A DNA stretch of 64,000 nucleotides from Ferrovum sp. PN-J185 (GCF_001581925.1 NZ_LQZA01000003.1:62001-126000), one strand, 5' to 3'; positions 9,656 to 19,623 are shown, numbered from the stretch's first letter. Made by a program: numbers and translations. Notes: generated by a model from the sequence alone, not told the origin.

Positions 9656-11215
9656 TTAATGCCTAAAATGTCGTAAACCTGTTAGTACCATTGCAATACC
9701 ATGCTCATCTGCAGCAGCGATGACTTCTTCATCTTTAATACTGCCACCGGGCTGAATAATAGCCGAAACTCCAGCACTGGCAATTACATCAATCCCGTCT
9801 CGAAATGGGAAAAAAGCATCCGATGCAACAACGGATTGCGCAAGAGAAAGAGAAGCGTCCTCGGCTTTGCGTCGGGCAATACGAGTGCTATCCACTCGGC
9901 TCATTTGCCCTGCTCCCACTCCCAGAGTCTGTCCATCACGACAAAAGACAATGGCATTAGATTTCACATACTTAGCCACGTGAAAAGCAAACTTCAAGTC
10001 ATTCATCTGTTGAGCGGTAGGCTGTTTTTTAGTAACAACACGAAGCTCATTATCATTAAGAGTAATATGATCAGGAGTTTGAATTAATAATCCCCCACCC
10101 ACACGCTTCATATCCCAACCATTAAAAGCGCCACTTAGCGGTACTTGTAGCACCCGAATATTGGCTTTTTCTTTAAATATCTCAAGCGCTTTTTTGTCAT
10201 ACTCAGGAGCCAGTACTACTTCCACAAATTGTTGTTGTAAAGCGACAGCGGTTTTTTCATCTACCTTACAATTAAAAGCGATAATGCCACCAAAGGCAGA
10301 GGTAGGATCCGTTGCATAGGCACGTAAATAAGCCTCTTTAGCACTTTGACCAATTGCCACACCACAAGGGTTAGCATGTTTCACAATAACACAGGCCTTA
10401 TCCTTAAGAGTACGAACACAATCCCACGCCGCATCACTGTCTGCAATATTGTTATAGGACAACTCCTTACCCTGTAATTGCTGATAATCACTGAGTAATC
10501 CAACAGGAGCATGAATATCTCGATAAAATGCCGCACTTTGGTGAGGGTTTTCTCCATAGCGCAAACTTTGCTCACGAGTAAAGGTGAGATGCAAACGCTC
10601 GGGGTAACCTTGATTCGCTTCTCCTTCCTCAATGCAGGAGAGATAGTTGGCAATCATGCCATCATATTCTGCAGTATGTGAAAACGCTTTAACTGCCAAA
10701 TGAAAACGTGTAGTCTGTGACAATTCGCCATGACTACTTTTCATTTCCTTCAAAACGAGCGAATAATCTTCCGGATCGGTAACCACTGCAACATGGGCGT
10801 GATTTTTAGCGGCTGAACGAACCATTGCCGGTCCACCTATATCAATATTCTCAATAGCCTCGTCAAGAGTACATTCTGGATTAGCGACTGTTTCTTTAAA
10901 AGGGTACAAATTAACCACAACCAAATCGATCGGTTGTATACCGTGCAATGCCATGGCATCACGATGGCTACTTAAATCGCGTCTAGCTAAAATTCCTCCG
11001 TGTATTTTCGGGTGAAGTGTTTTGACACGACCATCAAGCATTTCTGGAAAGCCAGTAAAATTCGATACCTCTATAACAGGTATACCCGCATCACGTAATA
11101 GTCTTGCCGTACCACCTGTCGAGAGAATTTCAACTTTTTGTTGATTCAAGGCGCGGGCAAACTCTACCGCACCTTGTTTATTTGATACGCTAATTAACGC
11201 TCGCTGAATCGCCAT
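9656..11215 (-). CDS. purH: Bifunctional AICAR transformylase/IMP cyclohydrolase
   Basis: PurH performs the last two steps of de novo IMP synthesis. The 519-residue protein has the N-terminal MGS-like cyclohydrolase domain ([35 protein letters not shown]) and the C-terminal transformylase with [10 protein letters not shown] and KHANPCG, the latter carrying the catalytic Lys-His pair. The placement fis then purH is common in betaproteobacteria. Confidence 0.98.
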   Translation of the reverse strand: MAIQRALISVSNKQGAVEFARALNQQKVEILSTGGTARLLRDAGIPVIEVSNFTGFPEMLDGRVKTLHPKIHGGILARRDLSSHRDAMALHGIQPIDLVVVNLYPFKETVANPECTLDEAIENIDIGGPAMVRSAAKNHAHVAVVTDPEDYSLVLKEMKSSHGELSQTTRFHLAVKAFSHTAEYDGMIANYLSCIEEGEANQGYPERLHLTFTREQSLRYGENPHQSAAFYRDIHAPVGLLSDYQQLQGKELSYNNIADSDAAWDCVRTLKDKACVIVKHANPCGVAIGQSAKEAYLRAYATDPTSAFGGIIAFNCKVDEKTAVALQQQFVEVVLAPEYDKKALEIFKEKANIRVLQVPLSGAFNGWDMKRVGGGLLIQTPDHITLNDNELRVVTKKQPTAQQMNDLKFAFHVAKYVKSNAIVFCRDGQTLGVGAGQMSRVDSTRIARRKAEDASLSLAQSVVASDAFFPFRDGIDVIASAGVSAIIQPGGSIKDEEVIAAADEHGIAMVLTGLRHFRH

Positions 11216-11228
11216 GATTTTTTCCCAA

Positions 11229-11474
11229 TTATTCTTGTACTAAGCCGTATTGTTGAATTTTCTTTCTCAGTGTGTTGCGATTGATCCCTAATACCTGCGC
11301 TGCTAGAGTTTGATTTCCTTGTGTGTGATTAAGTACCACCTCAAGTAACGGTTTTTCAACTGTATTGATTAATAACTCATGCACCCCAGTACACTTCTCC
11401 CCCTCAAGACGTGCAAAAAACTCTGTCGCTAAGCGACGCACGCATTGAGCCAATTCTGATTCTTGTTCACTCAT
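11229..11474 (-). CDS. fis: Fis-family DNA-binding protein
   Basis: An 81-residue protein with a C-terminal helix-turn-helix ([20 protein letters not shown], about 59-78) of the Fis family. The N-terminal half is short, as in betaproteobacterial Fis-like proteins. Its start overlaps the dusB stop by four bases (ATGA), the classical dusB-fis pairing. Fis bends DNA and tunes growth-phase transcription; whether this short form does all that enteric Fis does is not known. Confidence 0.93.
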   Translation of the reverse strand: MSEQESELAQCVRRLATEFFARLEGEKCTGVHELLINTVEKPLLEVVLNHTQGNQTLAAQVLGINRNTLRKKIQQYGLVQE

Positions 11475-12487
11475 GCAGCAATATCCTCAGATTCTTCTGT
11501 GTAACGCAATCTTTCACTGTGTTCTAAGCATTGATCAAAAAAATCAATCACTGCCTGTCGTTGTAGCTCTAGTTCAGTTAATTGATTCATTTTATGCCTA
11601 AAATGAGCTGATCCCACCAATCCTTTGGTATACCAACTAATATGTTTTCGAGCAACTCTCACTCCTGTTTCTTCACCATAAAAGTCATATAAGTCCACTA
11701 AATGGTGCAGTAACACTGTTTGAATTTCATGGACGGTGGGCGGAGGGAGTAGTGACCCGGTTTTTAAATAGTGATCTATCTCTCTAAAAATCCAAGGTCT
11801 ACCTTGTGCCGCACGCCCGATCATTACTGCATCGGCTTGTGTTTTATCGAGTACATATTTGGCTTTTTCAGGAGAAGTAATGTCACCATTAGCCACCACA
11901 GGAATAGCAATGGCAGCTTTCACTGCTGCAATTGTCTCGTACTCTGCATCTCCAGTATAACCACACGCTCTTGTGCGGCCATGTATCGCTAAAGATTGGA
12001 TACCAGATTGTTCTGCAATTTTAGCAATAGTAATGGCATTACGATGTGACCTGTCCCATCCTGTTCGGATTTTTAATGTAACAGGGACGTTGACTGCTTT
12101 GACTACCGCCTCAACAATCTCTTTAACCAAAGGCTCATTCTGCAATAAGGCTGAACCCGCCATAACATTACATACTTTTTTTGCAGGACAACCCATATTA
12201 ATATCGATAATTTGCGCACCTTGGTCGACGTTATATCGAGCAGCCTCTGCCATCATTTTGGGATCAGCACCGGCAATTTGAATGGATTTAGGTTCTACTT
12301 CACCCTCATGGTTTGCTCGACGTCGGGTTTTCTCAGAACCCCACAACAGTGAATTAGACGACACCATTTCAGATACGGCAAGACCGGCCCCCATATTTTT
12401 ACAGAGGACCCGGAAAGGACGATCAGTCACTCCGGCCATAGGAGCCACAATGAGATTATTCTTAAGCTGATAAGGACCAATACGCAT
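11471..12487 (-). CDS. dusB: tRNA-dihydrouridine synthase B
   Basis: DusB is an FMN enzyme that reduces specific uridines in the tRNA D-loop with NADPH. The 338-residue TIM-barrel protein has APMAGVTDRPFR at 16-27, the catalytic motif DINMGCPAKKV near 95-105 (the Cys is the acid), KIRTGWD and GRAAQGRPWIF. It is the first gene of dusB-fis-purH-purD and starts 63 bases after the polA stop. Confidence 0.97.
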   Translation of the reverse strand: MRIGPYQLKNNLIVAPMAGVTDRPFRVLCKNMGAGLAVSEMVSSNSLLWGSEKTRRRANHEGEVEPKSIQIAGADPKMMAEAARYNVDQGAQIIDINMGCPAKKVCNVMAGSALLQNEPLVKEIVEAVVKAVNVPVTLKIRTGWDRSHRNAITIAKIAEQSGIQSLAIHGRTRACGYTGDAEYETIAAVKAAIAIPVVANGDITSPEKAKYVLDKTQADAVMIGRAAQGRPWIFREIDHYLKTGSLLPPPTVHEIQTVLLHHLVDLYDFYGEETGVRVARKHISWYTKGLVGSAHFRHKMNQLTELELQRQAVIDFFDQCLEHSERLRYTEESEDIAA

Positions 12488-12550
12488 AATATCAATTGAA
12501 AATTTACAATCTAATTGCCCATTATACCTCGAACCCGATAAATTGATGCT

Positions 12551-15277
12551 TTAGTGAGCAGCATCCCAATTTTGTCCCCAACCTAACTCTACTTTTAAGG
12601 GTACATTGAGTGACACCACATTTTCCATCGCCTGTGGTAGTAATTCATTAATCGTGTCTTTTTCTTCAGTAGGCACTTCAAGAATTAACTCATCATGTAC
12701 CTGCATGATGAGACGACTCTGTAATTTTAAACGCTGAATATCCTCCGTCACTTTAATCATGGCAAGTTTTATCAAATCAGCGGCGGTACCTTGCATAGGG
12801 GCGTTAATTGCTGCCCGCTCCGCCCCTTGGCGACGCATTGGATTGCCTTGACGAATATCAGGTAACCATAAGCGACGTCCTAAAACAGTTTCAACAAAAC
12901 CATGTTTTTTTGCACTCTCACGCGTTTCACTCATATATCGTTGCACCCCAGGATAGCGTTGGAAATATTTATCCATGTAGGCTTGAGCTGCTGAACGTTC
13001 GCAGTTAATTTGCTTGGCAAGACCAAAAGCTGACATACCGTAAATCAAACCAAAGTTGATCGCTTTCGCTGCTCGTCGTTGTTCATCAGTTACCTCATCA
13101 GGTGTGGTAGCAAAAATTTCAGCAGCAGTTGCTCTATGTACATCTAACCCCTGAGAAAAAGCCTCAACCAAGCCCGCATCCTGTGACAAATGCGCCATAA
13201 TTCGTAATTCAATTTGGGAATAATCAGCAGAAACCAGTAATTTCCCGGGGGGAGCAATAAATGCTTCTCGAATACGTCGCCCTTCTGCAGTACGAATAGG
13301 GATGTTCTGCAAATTAGGATCGCTACTACTTAACCGTCCTGTCACAGCAACAGCTTGGGCGTAATGAGTATGTACACGACCGGTATGTGGATTGACCATG
13401 CGTGGCAATTTATCTGTATAAGTGGATTTTAATTTAGCCAAACTGCGATAAAAGAGTAATTGCTTGGCAATGGGGTAGTCTAAGGCCAACTCTTGCAATA
13501 CGCTTTCATCAGTGGAGGGGTCTCCTTTGGGCGTTTTTTTAATCACCGGAAGACTCAACTGTTGAAAGAGAATCTCTTGTATCTGCTTTGGTGAATTGAG
13601 GTTAAAAGGTCTACCCGCTAATTGGTGAACCTGGTTTTCAATATCGATAAGTTGCTGCCCTAATTGATCACTCTGCTTGAGCAATAAGTTGGCATCAATC
13701 AGGACCCCCTCTCTTTCCATTTCCCATAAAATGGTTTGAATAGGTAACTCTATATCGTGATAAACGTCAAATAACTTAGGGGTAGCGCTGAGCTCTGTAA
13801 TTAATTTTTGGTGAATCCTATAGGTAATGTCAGCGTCTTCGGCTGCATAGTAACTTGCCTTATCAATCGCCACCTGTTCAAAGCCAATGGCTTTTGCCCC
13901 CTTACCCGTTATACTTTCGTAAGACAGTGTGTCCTCACCCAAATGTCTCTTAGCAAGACTTTCAAGGTTATGAGGAAGATGTGATTCTAAGATATAAGAC
14001 TCTAGTAGCGTATCATGCGTAATACCCCTAAGAGTAACGCCATGATTGGCTAATACGTGGGCATCAAATTTTAAATTTTGTCCTACTTTCTTTTTCTCTG
14101 GACTTTCTAACCAAATCTTAAGTTTCTCTAATACTTCCTGCAGTGGTAACTGATCAACTCTATCAGGGCCTTGATGCTGTAGGGGTAAATATGCAGCCTC
14201 ATAGGGCGTAACGGCAAATGACATTCCCACAAGCTGCGCCTGAAACGGATCAAGACTTGTGGTTTCTGTATCAAAGGCTGTTAATTCAGAGGCGTTAATC
14301 TTGCTAAACCACTCTTCAAAATCTTGCCATAAAAGTATGGTTTGATAATCTTTATCCTGGGTTGTAGCGGGTATATGTTGCACTGGGTTTTCATTGGAGG
14401 CTTGAGTTGTTGCTGTTAAGAGTTGCTCTTCACGCATTAACTGACGTAAATCATAGGTTTTAGCAATGGCTAATAACACCTCTTCTTGACGAGGTGATTT
14501 AATAAGATCATCTAAAGTATGTCTTAACGGAACATCGCAACGAATAGTCAAGAGCTCGCGGGCTTGCGGTAACCAAGTTAATGCTTCTTTTAATCTCTCG
14601 CCGAGAGCGCCCTTGACCTCACTTGCCCGCTCCATAACTGCATTGAGCGTACCATACTCACTAATCCATTTTTGTGCGGTTTTTGGGCCTACCTTATGTA
14701 CCCCAGGAACATTGTCAGCGCTATCCCCAATTAAAGTCAGGTAGTCAATAAACTGACTGGGATGAATCCCATATTTTTCTTGCGCTGCTTGTTCGTCAAG
14801 CTTTTCGTTAGTCATGGTATTCATTAAGCTCAAATGTGGCTTAATGAGTTGCACCATATCCTTATCGCCGGTAGAAATCAGAACCTCCACCTGCGCTGTT
14901 AGGGCATGATGCGCAAGCGTACCAATAACATCGTCCGCTTCCACCCCCTCTTCAACAATTAACGGCCAACCCAAAGCAGAAATGGCTTCATGAAGCGGTG
15001 CAATCTGTTGCGCTAAATCGCTTGGCATAGGTGGTCGATGCGACTTGTAATCAGGGTATAATTCATGTCTGAAAGTCGGCCCCTTAGCATCAAATACGCA
15101 AGCAAGGTAATCCGGCTTATAATCATGTTCTAGACGCCTTAACATATTAAGTACGCCAACCATTGCCCCTGTCGGGAAACCGGTATGGCTCCTAAGATCA
15201 GGCAAGGCGTGATATGCTCTGTAGAGATAAGATGAACCGTCTACAAGTACTAAAAGCGGTTTGGCGCGTACTGACAT
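12551..15277 (-). CDS. polA: DNA polymerase I
   Basis: A full-length 908-residue polymerase for repair and Okazaki fragment maturation. Three domains are visible: an N-terminal 5'-3' nuclease (LVDGSSYLYRAYHAL, EADDVIGTLA, STGDKDMVQL), a 3'-5' exonuclease around 330-510 with intact acidic residues (FDTETTSLD and YAAEDADITYRI), and the polymerase with motif A SADYSQIELR, motif B KAINFGLIYGMS and motif C MQVHDELILE. So proofreading appears functional, unlike some Pol I proteins. It is divergent from the 2Fe-2S gene with a 40-base gap. Confidence 0.98.
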   Translation of the reverse strand: MSVRAKPLLVLVDGSSYLYRAYHALPDLRSHTGFPTGAMVGVLNMLRRLEHDYKPDYLACVFDAKGPTFRHELYPDYKSHRPPMPSDLAQQIAPLHEAISALGWPLIVEEGVEADDVIGTLAHHALTAQVEVLISTGDKDMVQLIKPHLSLMNTMTNEKLDEQAAQEKYGIHPSQFIDYLTLIGDSADNVPGVHKVGPKTAQKWISEYGTLNAVMERASEVKGALGERLKEALTWLPQARELLTIRCDVPLRHTLDDLIKSPRQEEVLLAIAKTYDLRQLMREEQLLTATTQASNENPVQHIPATTQDKDYQTILLWQDFEEWFSKINASELTAFDTETTSLDPFQAQLVGMSFAVTPYEAAYLPLQHQGPDRVDQLPLQEVLEKLKIWLESPEKKKVGQNLKFDAHVLANHGVTLRGITHDTLLESYILESHLPHNLESLAKRHLGEDTLSYESITGKGAKAIGFEQVAIDKASYYAAEDADITYRIHQKLITELSATPKLFDVYHDIELPIQTILWEMEREGVLIDANLLLKQSDQLGQQLIDIENQVHQLAGRPFNLNSPKQIQEILFQQLSLPVIKKTPKGDPSTDESVLQELALDYPIAKQLLFYRSLAKLKSTYTDKLPRMVNPHTGRVHTHYAQAVAVTGRLSSSDPNLQNIPIRTAEGRRIREAFIAPPGKLLVSADYSQIELRIMAHLSQDAGLVEAFSQGLDVHRATAAEIFATTPDEVTDEQRRAAKAINFGLIYGMSAFGLAKQINCERSAAQAYMDKYFQRYPGVQRYMSETRESAKKHGFVETVLGRRLWLPDIRQGNPMRRQGAERAAINAPMQGTAADLIKLAMIKVTEDIQRLKLQSRLIMQVHDELILEVPTEEKDTINELLPQAMENVVSLNVPLKVELGWGQNWDAAH

Positions 15278-15317
15278 GACAACCTCGTTAAACTAAAAAA
15301 GGAATTATCTCAAAGTT

Positions 15318-15773
15318 ATGACAACAGAACTGAAATTAAATGGTAAGTTATTTCAGCTAGAAACAGATCCTAACACGCCTCTATTATGGGTGATAAGAGA
15401 TGTAGTTGGTCTAACTGGAACTAAGTTTTCCTGTGGGGCAGGACTGTGCGGTGCATGCACGATTCATATTAATGGTGTCGCAACGCGTTCATGTATTACC
15501 CCTTTATCAGATGCAGTTGGGAAAGAGGTCACAACCATTGAAGGACTTTCTGTAGAAGGTGATCATCCTCTGCAATTGGCTTGGCAAGAGCTCAATGTGT
15601 CACAATGCGGTTATTGCCAATCTGGGCAAATCATGAATGCCGCAGGGCTTCTAAAACAAAATCCACATCCTAGTGTTGAAGAAATTGATCAAGCCATGTC
15701 AGGCAATATTTGCCGTTGTGGTACTTATAACCGTATTCGTGCTGCGATCCAACAAGCAGCTAAAAAAGGCTGA
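15318..15773 (+). CDS. [2Fe-2S] small subunit of a molybdenum hydroxylase (IorA/CoxS type), orphan
   Basis: A 151-residue protein of the xanthine oxidase small-subunit family. It has a plant-type [2Fe-2S] motif CGAGLCGAC-x12-C near residues 39-59 and the C-terminal all-helical cluster domain with CGYCQSGQ near 98 and NICRCGTY near 130. Such proteins pass electrons from a molybdopterin large subunit, as in isoquinoline 1-oxidoreductase. No large-subunit gene follows: the next gene is DUF2782, two bases away. The partner must be elsewhere or absent. Overlapping frames are not genes. Confidence 0.9.
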   Translation: MTTELKLNGKLFQLETDPNTPLLWVIRDVVGLTGTKFSCGAGLCGACTIHINGVATRSCITPLSDAVGKEVTTIEGLSVEGDHPLQLAWQELNVSQCGYCQSGQIMNAAGLLKQNPHPSVEEIDQAMSGNICRCGTYNRIRAAIQQAAKKG

Positions 15774-15775
15774 TT

Positions 15776-16180
15776 ATGACCTATCAACCAAGCTTGAAAA
15801 GCCTAACTATTACTATCGCTTTATTAGCACTGATGTATGGTATCTCTTATGCGGCAGATACTGAATCATTTAAAGACGCCCCACCACCACCGCAATTAAA
15901 TAATGCGAATACCAAAGAGGTCCCCCCTCCACCGCAATATGCTCCCAGTAAAGACAATACGAATGACCGGGCCGAAGAGCCTCAAGTAACAATTGTTGAG
16001 CGTAATGGAGCAACATTCGAAGAAACTCGTTTACATGGGAAGCTCTATAAAATCAAAGTTACACCTAAGGTAGGCAAACCTTATTACTTGATTGATGAAG
16101 AAGGTAAGGGTGAATGGCATCGTTATGATGGCCCGGTTGATCGCACTGTGGTTCCTCAGTGGGTTATTCTGAAATTCTAA
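15776..16180 (+). CDS. DUF2782 family exported protein
   Basis: A 134-residue protein with an N-terminal signal peptide (cleavage likely after SYAAD near 26), a proline-rich low-complexity segment with repeated PPPPQ, and a compact C-terminal domain of about 75 residues beginning VTIVERNGATFEE. This matches DUF2782, a family of unknown function usually found beside polA and thrB in betaproteobacteria, as here. It is probably periplasmic. No function can be given. Confidence 0.82.
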   Translation: MTYQPSLKSLTITIALLALMYGISYAADTESFKDAPPPPQLNNANTKEVPPPPQYAPSKDNTNDRAEEPQVTIVERNGATFEETRLHGKLYKIKVTPKVGKPYYLIDEEGKGEWHRYDGPVDRTVVPQWVILKF

Positions 16181-16194
16181 AGACTGAGTGATTC

Positions 16195-17136
16195 ATGGCT
16201 GTTTTTACTACTGTAGCCCATGCTGACTTATCTGCATGGCTTAAACATTACAACGTAGGTGAACTTCTTCACTTCGAAGGTATTGCCTCTGGGATTGAAA
16301 ATACCAATTATTTCGTTACCACTGACAAGGGACAATTTGTTCTTACCTTATTTGAAAAATTAACATCGAGCGAAGTGGATTACTATCTCCACTTTATGGC
16401 TTATGTGAGTGACCACCACCTGCCTTGCCCCAAACCTCAAATTAATGTGCAAGGAGAGCTACAAGGTCAACTCTGCAACAAACCCGCTACGTTAGTGACT
16501 CGTCTATCAGGGAAATCTATTATGACCCCCTCAGTGACTGAGTGTGCTGCCATGGGCGAGTTGTTAGCCAAACTTCATTTGGTTGGCCAACATTATCCTG
16601 TTGTTCATCACAACCCTCGTGGACGTAGCTGGTGGCAGTTAACTGCTCCTCAAGTCATACCTTTTATAGACCCTAATCAACAAGATACGCTGACTCAAGA
16701 GTTAACTTACCTGTTATCTCGCTCATGGGATAGCCTACCTAAAGGAACGGTTCATGCTGACTTATTTCGCGATAATGTGTTATTCAACAATCATCAAATT
16801 AGCGGCATAATCGATTTTTATTTTGCTGGCCAAGAAGCGTTATTATTTGATTTATGTGTAGTCATTAATGATTGGTGTATGAATCATGATGCTACGCTCG
16901 ATAGTGAACGCTACCGCACCTTGTTACAGGCCTATCATCAGGTAAGGGCCTTAAATGAAGAGGAAATAATAGAATTACCGATTATGTTAAGATCAGCTGC
17001 GATGCGTTTTTGGTTATCTCGACTATTTGATAAATATTTACCCAGAAAAGGAGAAATGGTTCAGCCTCACGATCCTAACTGGTTTTATAAAATGATTTTG
17101 CACTACCAAGGAAATCCCGCATCATGTCAGCTGTAA
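16195..17136 (+). CDS. thrB: Homoserine kinase, type II (APH-fold)
   Basis: ThrB phosphorylates homoserine in threonine synthesis. This 313-residue protein is the aminoglycoside-phosphotransferase-fold form. It has the nucleotide loop SGIENTNYFV near 32-41, the catalytic HADLFRDNVLF near 187-197 and the metal-binding IIDFYFAG. The start MAVFTTVAHADL is typical of the family. It overlaps the next gene by 13 bp, suggesting coupling. Confidence 0.95.
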   Translation: MAVFTTVAHADLSAWLKHYNVGELLHFEGIASGIENTNYFVTTDKGQFVLTLFEKLTSSEVDYYLHFMAYVSDHHLPCPKPQINVQGELQGQLCNKPATLVTRLSGKSIMTPSVTECAAMGELLAKLHLVGQHYPVVHHNPRGRSWWQLTAPQVIPFIDPNQQDTLTQELTYLLSRSWDSLPKGTVHADLFRDNVLFNNHQISGIIDFYFAGQEALLFDLCVVINDWCMNHDATLDSERYRTLLQAYHQVRALNEEEIIELPIMLRSAAMRFWLSRLFDKYLPRKGEMVQPHDPNWFYKMILHYQGNPASCQL

Positions 17137-17876
17137 CTGAACCACGCTCTGTTTCTCCCGTTCGCGGACTGTACTGGATTAGCGAAGGATTTACTTTGGT
17201 TTTTCAAAGCCCTTTTGGTTGGTTAAGCGTCATGACAGTATGGTTCTTATTTACGCTGTTATGTTCTATTTTTTGGGGCTTTGGGCCGGTATTATTTTCA
17301 TTAACTCTGCCAATTTTTTTTGCTGGTCTTATGGTGGGTTGCGAGAAAGTTCATCAAGGTCAGTCACTAAAAGTCCGTCATCTCTTTTTAGGTTTTAACC
17401 TTAATAATCCGCGCTTAGTGGGATTGGGTGGGGTCAATGTATTCTGGGAGGTGGTCTTATCGATTGTAACTCTCATTTGGGGAGGACAACACATGACTGC
17501 ATTTCAGGGAATGGTATTTGACAGCAACGCCAACCTTGAAGAACTACAGGTACTAGTCAGCGACTTAACACCTATGTTTATTACCCTCAGTTTAGTGCAG
17601 CTGCTTCTTTTAGTATTAGGTTGGTACGCCCCTGCTCTGCTGATTTTCACTCCAGTTTCAGTCATTCAAGCAATCACCATTTCAGGGAAAGCTTGTGCGA
17701 TAAATGTGGTCCCTATTCTTTTTTATTTGATCGCTATGGGCGCCATTCTTGCAGCAATCAGTATCACACTCTTTACTGTCCCTGTACTTGGAGTGCTGTT
17801 AGGCTTGTTTGTAGTTCCTACCATTACAGCGAGTGTGTATATTAGTTATAGCGATGTTTTTAAAGAAGAAGTGTAA
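17124..17876 (+). CDS. BPSS1780-family multi-spanning membrane protein
   Basis: A 250-residue protein with about six hydrophobic segments and the N-terminal GLYWISEGFTLVFQSPFGW stretch seen in the BPSS1780 family. The family has no known function and commonly follows thrB in betaproteobacteria, as it does here with a 13-bp overlap. Its stop codon lies in the loop of a hairpin. Confidence 0.75.
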   Translation: MSAVTEPRSVSPVRGLYWISEGFTLVFQSPFGWLSVMTVWFLFTLLCSIFWGFGPVLFSLTLPIFFAGLMVGCEKVHQGQSLKVRHLFLGFNLNNPRLVGLGGVNVFWEVVLSIVTLIWGGQHMTAFQGMVFDSNANLEELQVLVSDLTPMFITLSLVQLLLLVLGWYAPALLIFTPVSVIQAITISGKACAINVVPILFYLIAMGAILAAISITLFTVPVLGVLLGLFVVPTITASVYISYSDVFKEEV

Positions 17877-17887
17877 CCACTTCTTCT
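17864..17887. terminator. Stop-spanning hairpin between convergent genes
   Basis: A perfect 10-bp inverted repeat (AGAAGAAGTG and CACTTCTTCT) has a four-base loop TAAC that contains the stop codon of the upstream + gene. It lies three bases before the end of the convergent SCO1 gene. It could end transcription in both directions, though T-tracts are weak. Confidence 0.5.
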
Positions 17888-17890
17888 CAT

Positions 17891-18514
17891 TCAATGATGT
17901 GACATCAATTGATTGGTATCACTCACAATTTGATCGACTGTGCCCGGCATTGTGAAGGCAGCGCGTAACTGTCCTTTTGGATTTAATAAAAATACTGAGC
18001 TTGTGTGATCTACCGTATAGCCATCTTTAACAGCACCATTGTTATCTTTACGTTGATAATACGCTGATAAGCTTTTCACTAAAGGCTTAAGAGACTCATC
18101 GTTTCCTACGGCACCAATAAAAGTTTTATCAAAGGATGTCACGTACTGTTTTAAAATTGATACGTTATCTCTCGGCCAATCAACTGATACAAACACCACC
18201 AAGGGTGATTTATCATTACCTAACTTTTGTGTCACTTTAGCTAAAGTAGCTAGGGTTGTTGGACAGACATCAGGGCAATGCGTATAACCAAAAACCAAAT
18301 AAGTCCAATGCCCCTCAAGACTGGTATTATCTAATACCCCCTCTTGCGAAGTGGACTGTAATTTAAAATCATCAATCTGTGGGCCATCATCGATGGCTAC
18401 GACTAACTTACTGACTTTCATCTCTGATGGAGCAGGAATCGTACTTACCCAGTAGATCGCACCCACCAACACCAATACGGACAATCCTGCAATAATCGCT
18501 ACAAACACCTTCAT
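17891..18514 (-). CDS. SCO1/SenC-family copper chaperone
   Basis: A 207-residue membrane-anchored thioredoxin-fold protein. One N-terminal helix precedes the copper-binding motif CPDVC near 80-84 in the FGYTHCPDVCPTT stretch, and the distal ligand histidine is in VDHTSS near 168. SCO proteins deliver copper to, or reduce, the copper site of heme-copper oxidases. A C-family oxidase has only CuB, so here it would serve CuB or redox control. It ends the transcript with the SUMF-domain gene one codon upstream. Confidence 0.93.
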   Translation of the reverse strand: MKVFVAIIAGLSVLVLVGAIYWVSTIPAPSEMKVSKLVVAIDDGPQIDDFKLQSTSQEGVLDNTSLEGHWTYLVFGYTHCPDVCPTTLATLAKVTQKLGNDKSPLVVFVSVDWPRDNVSILKQYVTSFDKTFIGAVGNDESLKPLVKSLSAYYQRKDNNGAVKDGYTVDHTSSVFLLNPKGQLRAAFTMPGTVDQIVSDTNQLMSHH

Positions 18515-19276
18515 TTAATTAATCCTCACCACTCTAAAACCTACACTATTTGAATGAGCATGAGGGTCATCAGCGCTGCGCTTACTCACCTCTAACTCAT
18601 CTGCTGAATTATTCCATGCACCACCACGCAACACTCTAGAGGGGCATGTTGTTGATTGCTCTGGTACCATGGCGTCTTCCCAGGCACTGCCGTTGGACGG
18701 TGCGCCCTTCAGCGACTCATGATAACAATCCTCAAGCCATTCCCACACATTACCATTCATATCAAACAATCCCCAATCATTGGGGCGTTTTGTGGCAACG
18801 GGATGAGTAGAGTTGTCACTGTTTTCTTTATACCAAGCAATACTAGAGACATTGTTGCTACCACAGTAATTGATATTGCTACGTCCAACACAGGCATATT
18901 CCCATTGAGTTTCTGATGGGAGGCTATAATGTTTCCCTGTTCTAGCGTTAAGGCGAAGTATAAATACTTGCGCTTCCTCCCAACTTACATTTTCCACTGG
19001 GCAAGCATCACCACAGGATTTAAACGAGCTAGGATTATTCCCCATAACGCTTCGCCATTGACCTTGCGTAATTAATGTTGCGCTCATCAAAAAAGGTTTT
19101 GCGAAGGTGACACGATGCGGAGCATCACCTCTTGTTTGATAACTACCTGCTGGAATTTGAACCATGTCAGGGCAATTTGGACAATCTTTGGTCATTTGTG
19201 CTGCATGACCCACAGTTGATATCAACAACAATAAACCACCCAATAGAATAGACAGTGTTTTCATCATTCCTCCCAT
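18515..19276 (-). CDS. Exported SUMF1/formylglycine-generating-enzyme-domain protein
   Basis: About 250 residues: a signal peptide (ISTVGHAAQ) and a SUMF1/FGE-sulfatase domain with MVQIPAGSY, LPSETQWEYAC, GNVWEWLEDCYH and RVLRGGAWNNS, ending GFRVVRIN. Conserved cysteines are several (CPNC, CGDAC, CVG, CGS, CYH, CPS), which suits a periplasmic fold with disulfides; I do not see the FGE catalytic Cys pair clearly. The start is ambiguous: ATG at 19276, or a tandem ATG at 19267/19264 directly after GGGAGGA. Directly linked to SCO1, so a role in oxidase biogenesis is possible. No sulfatase is in the window. Confidence 0.85.
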   Translation of the reverse strand: MGGMMKTLSILLGGLLLLISTVGHAAQMTKDCPNCPDMVQIPAGSYQTRGDAPHRVTFAKPFLMSATLITQGQWRSVMGNNPSSFKSCGDACPVENVSWEEAQVFILRLNARTGKHYSLPSETQWEYACVGRSNINYCGSNNVSSIAWYKENSDNSTHPVATKRPNDWGLFDMNGNVWEWLEDCYHESLKGAPSNGSAWEDAMVPEQSTTCPSRVLRGGAWNNSADELEVSKRSADDPHAHSNSVGFRVVRIN

Positions 19277-19412
19277 TTTATCCCCTATTTTATATTTTAT
19301 TCTTATATGTTGCAGTGTAGCCCAGTAACTTATTTAGCTCAATCCTCAATTTAGTGGGCATAATACAATGAGTAAATTGTAATATTCCATTACAGAATAG
19401 ACTCATTTAATA

Positions 19413-19448
19413 TTTGCTAAGCAAAAAGGGTTTTGATAGACTAAAACC
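19413..19448 (+). promoter_or_regulatory. Two inverted repeats upstream of the 42-codon gene
   Basis: TTTGC-TAA-GCAAA (19413-19425) and GGTTTT-N8-AAAACC (19429-19448) lie in the 208-base gap before the 42-codon gene. The first resembles repeats upstream of actA. They could be operators; no clear -10/-35 pair was identified. Confidence 0.35.
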
Positions 19449-19484
19449 ACTAGTAAAATAAGTAATAACTTTTAGGGGGGTATT

Positions 19485-19613
19485 ATGGAAGTATTAAATA
19501 CGTGGGTTATGATTGTTCCGGTTATTTTGTTTGTAGCTGGCATTGTGGTTTCATTCACTCTAGGCGGCGTTGGCATCGATAGAGTTAAAGAAATTCGTCA
19601 AAACGAAAGATAA
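19485..19613 (+). CDS. 42-residue single-span membrane protein
   Basis: A short frame of 42 codons: MEVLNTWVMIVPV, a hydrophobic helix of about 20 residues (8-27), then a positively charged tail ending IRQNER. A run of six G ends four bases before the ATG. A strong terminator follows at once, so this is a compact transcription unit or the first gene ahead of the mini-CcoN gene. Size and topology resemble small oxidase subunits such as CcoQ or CydX, but I see no sequence identity to name it. Too short for routine gene calling. Confidence 0.75.
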   Translation: MEVLNTWVMIVPVILFVAGIVVSFTLGGVGIDRVKEIRQNER

Positions 19614-19623
19614 ATTAATAAAT

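Noticed and set aside
10381-10653. 90-codon frame within purH
   Set aside because: It lies fully inside purH in a different frame and has no recognisable features.
15673-15864. 63-codon frame overlapping the 2Fe-2S and DUF2782 genes
   Set aside because: It is another frame of two well supported genes and has no ribosome site or family features.
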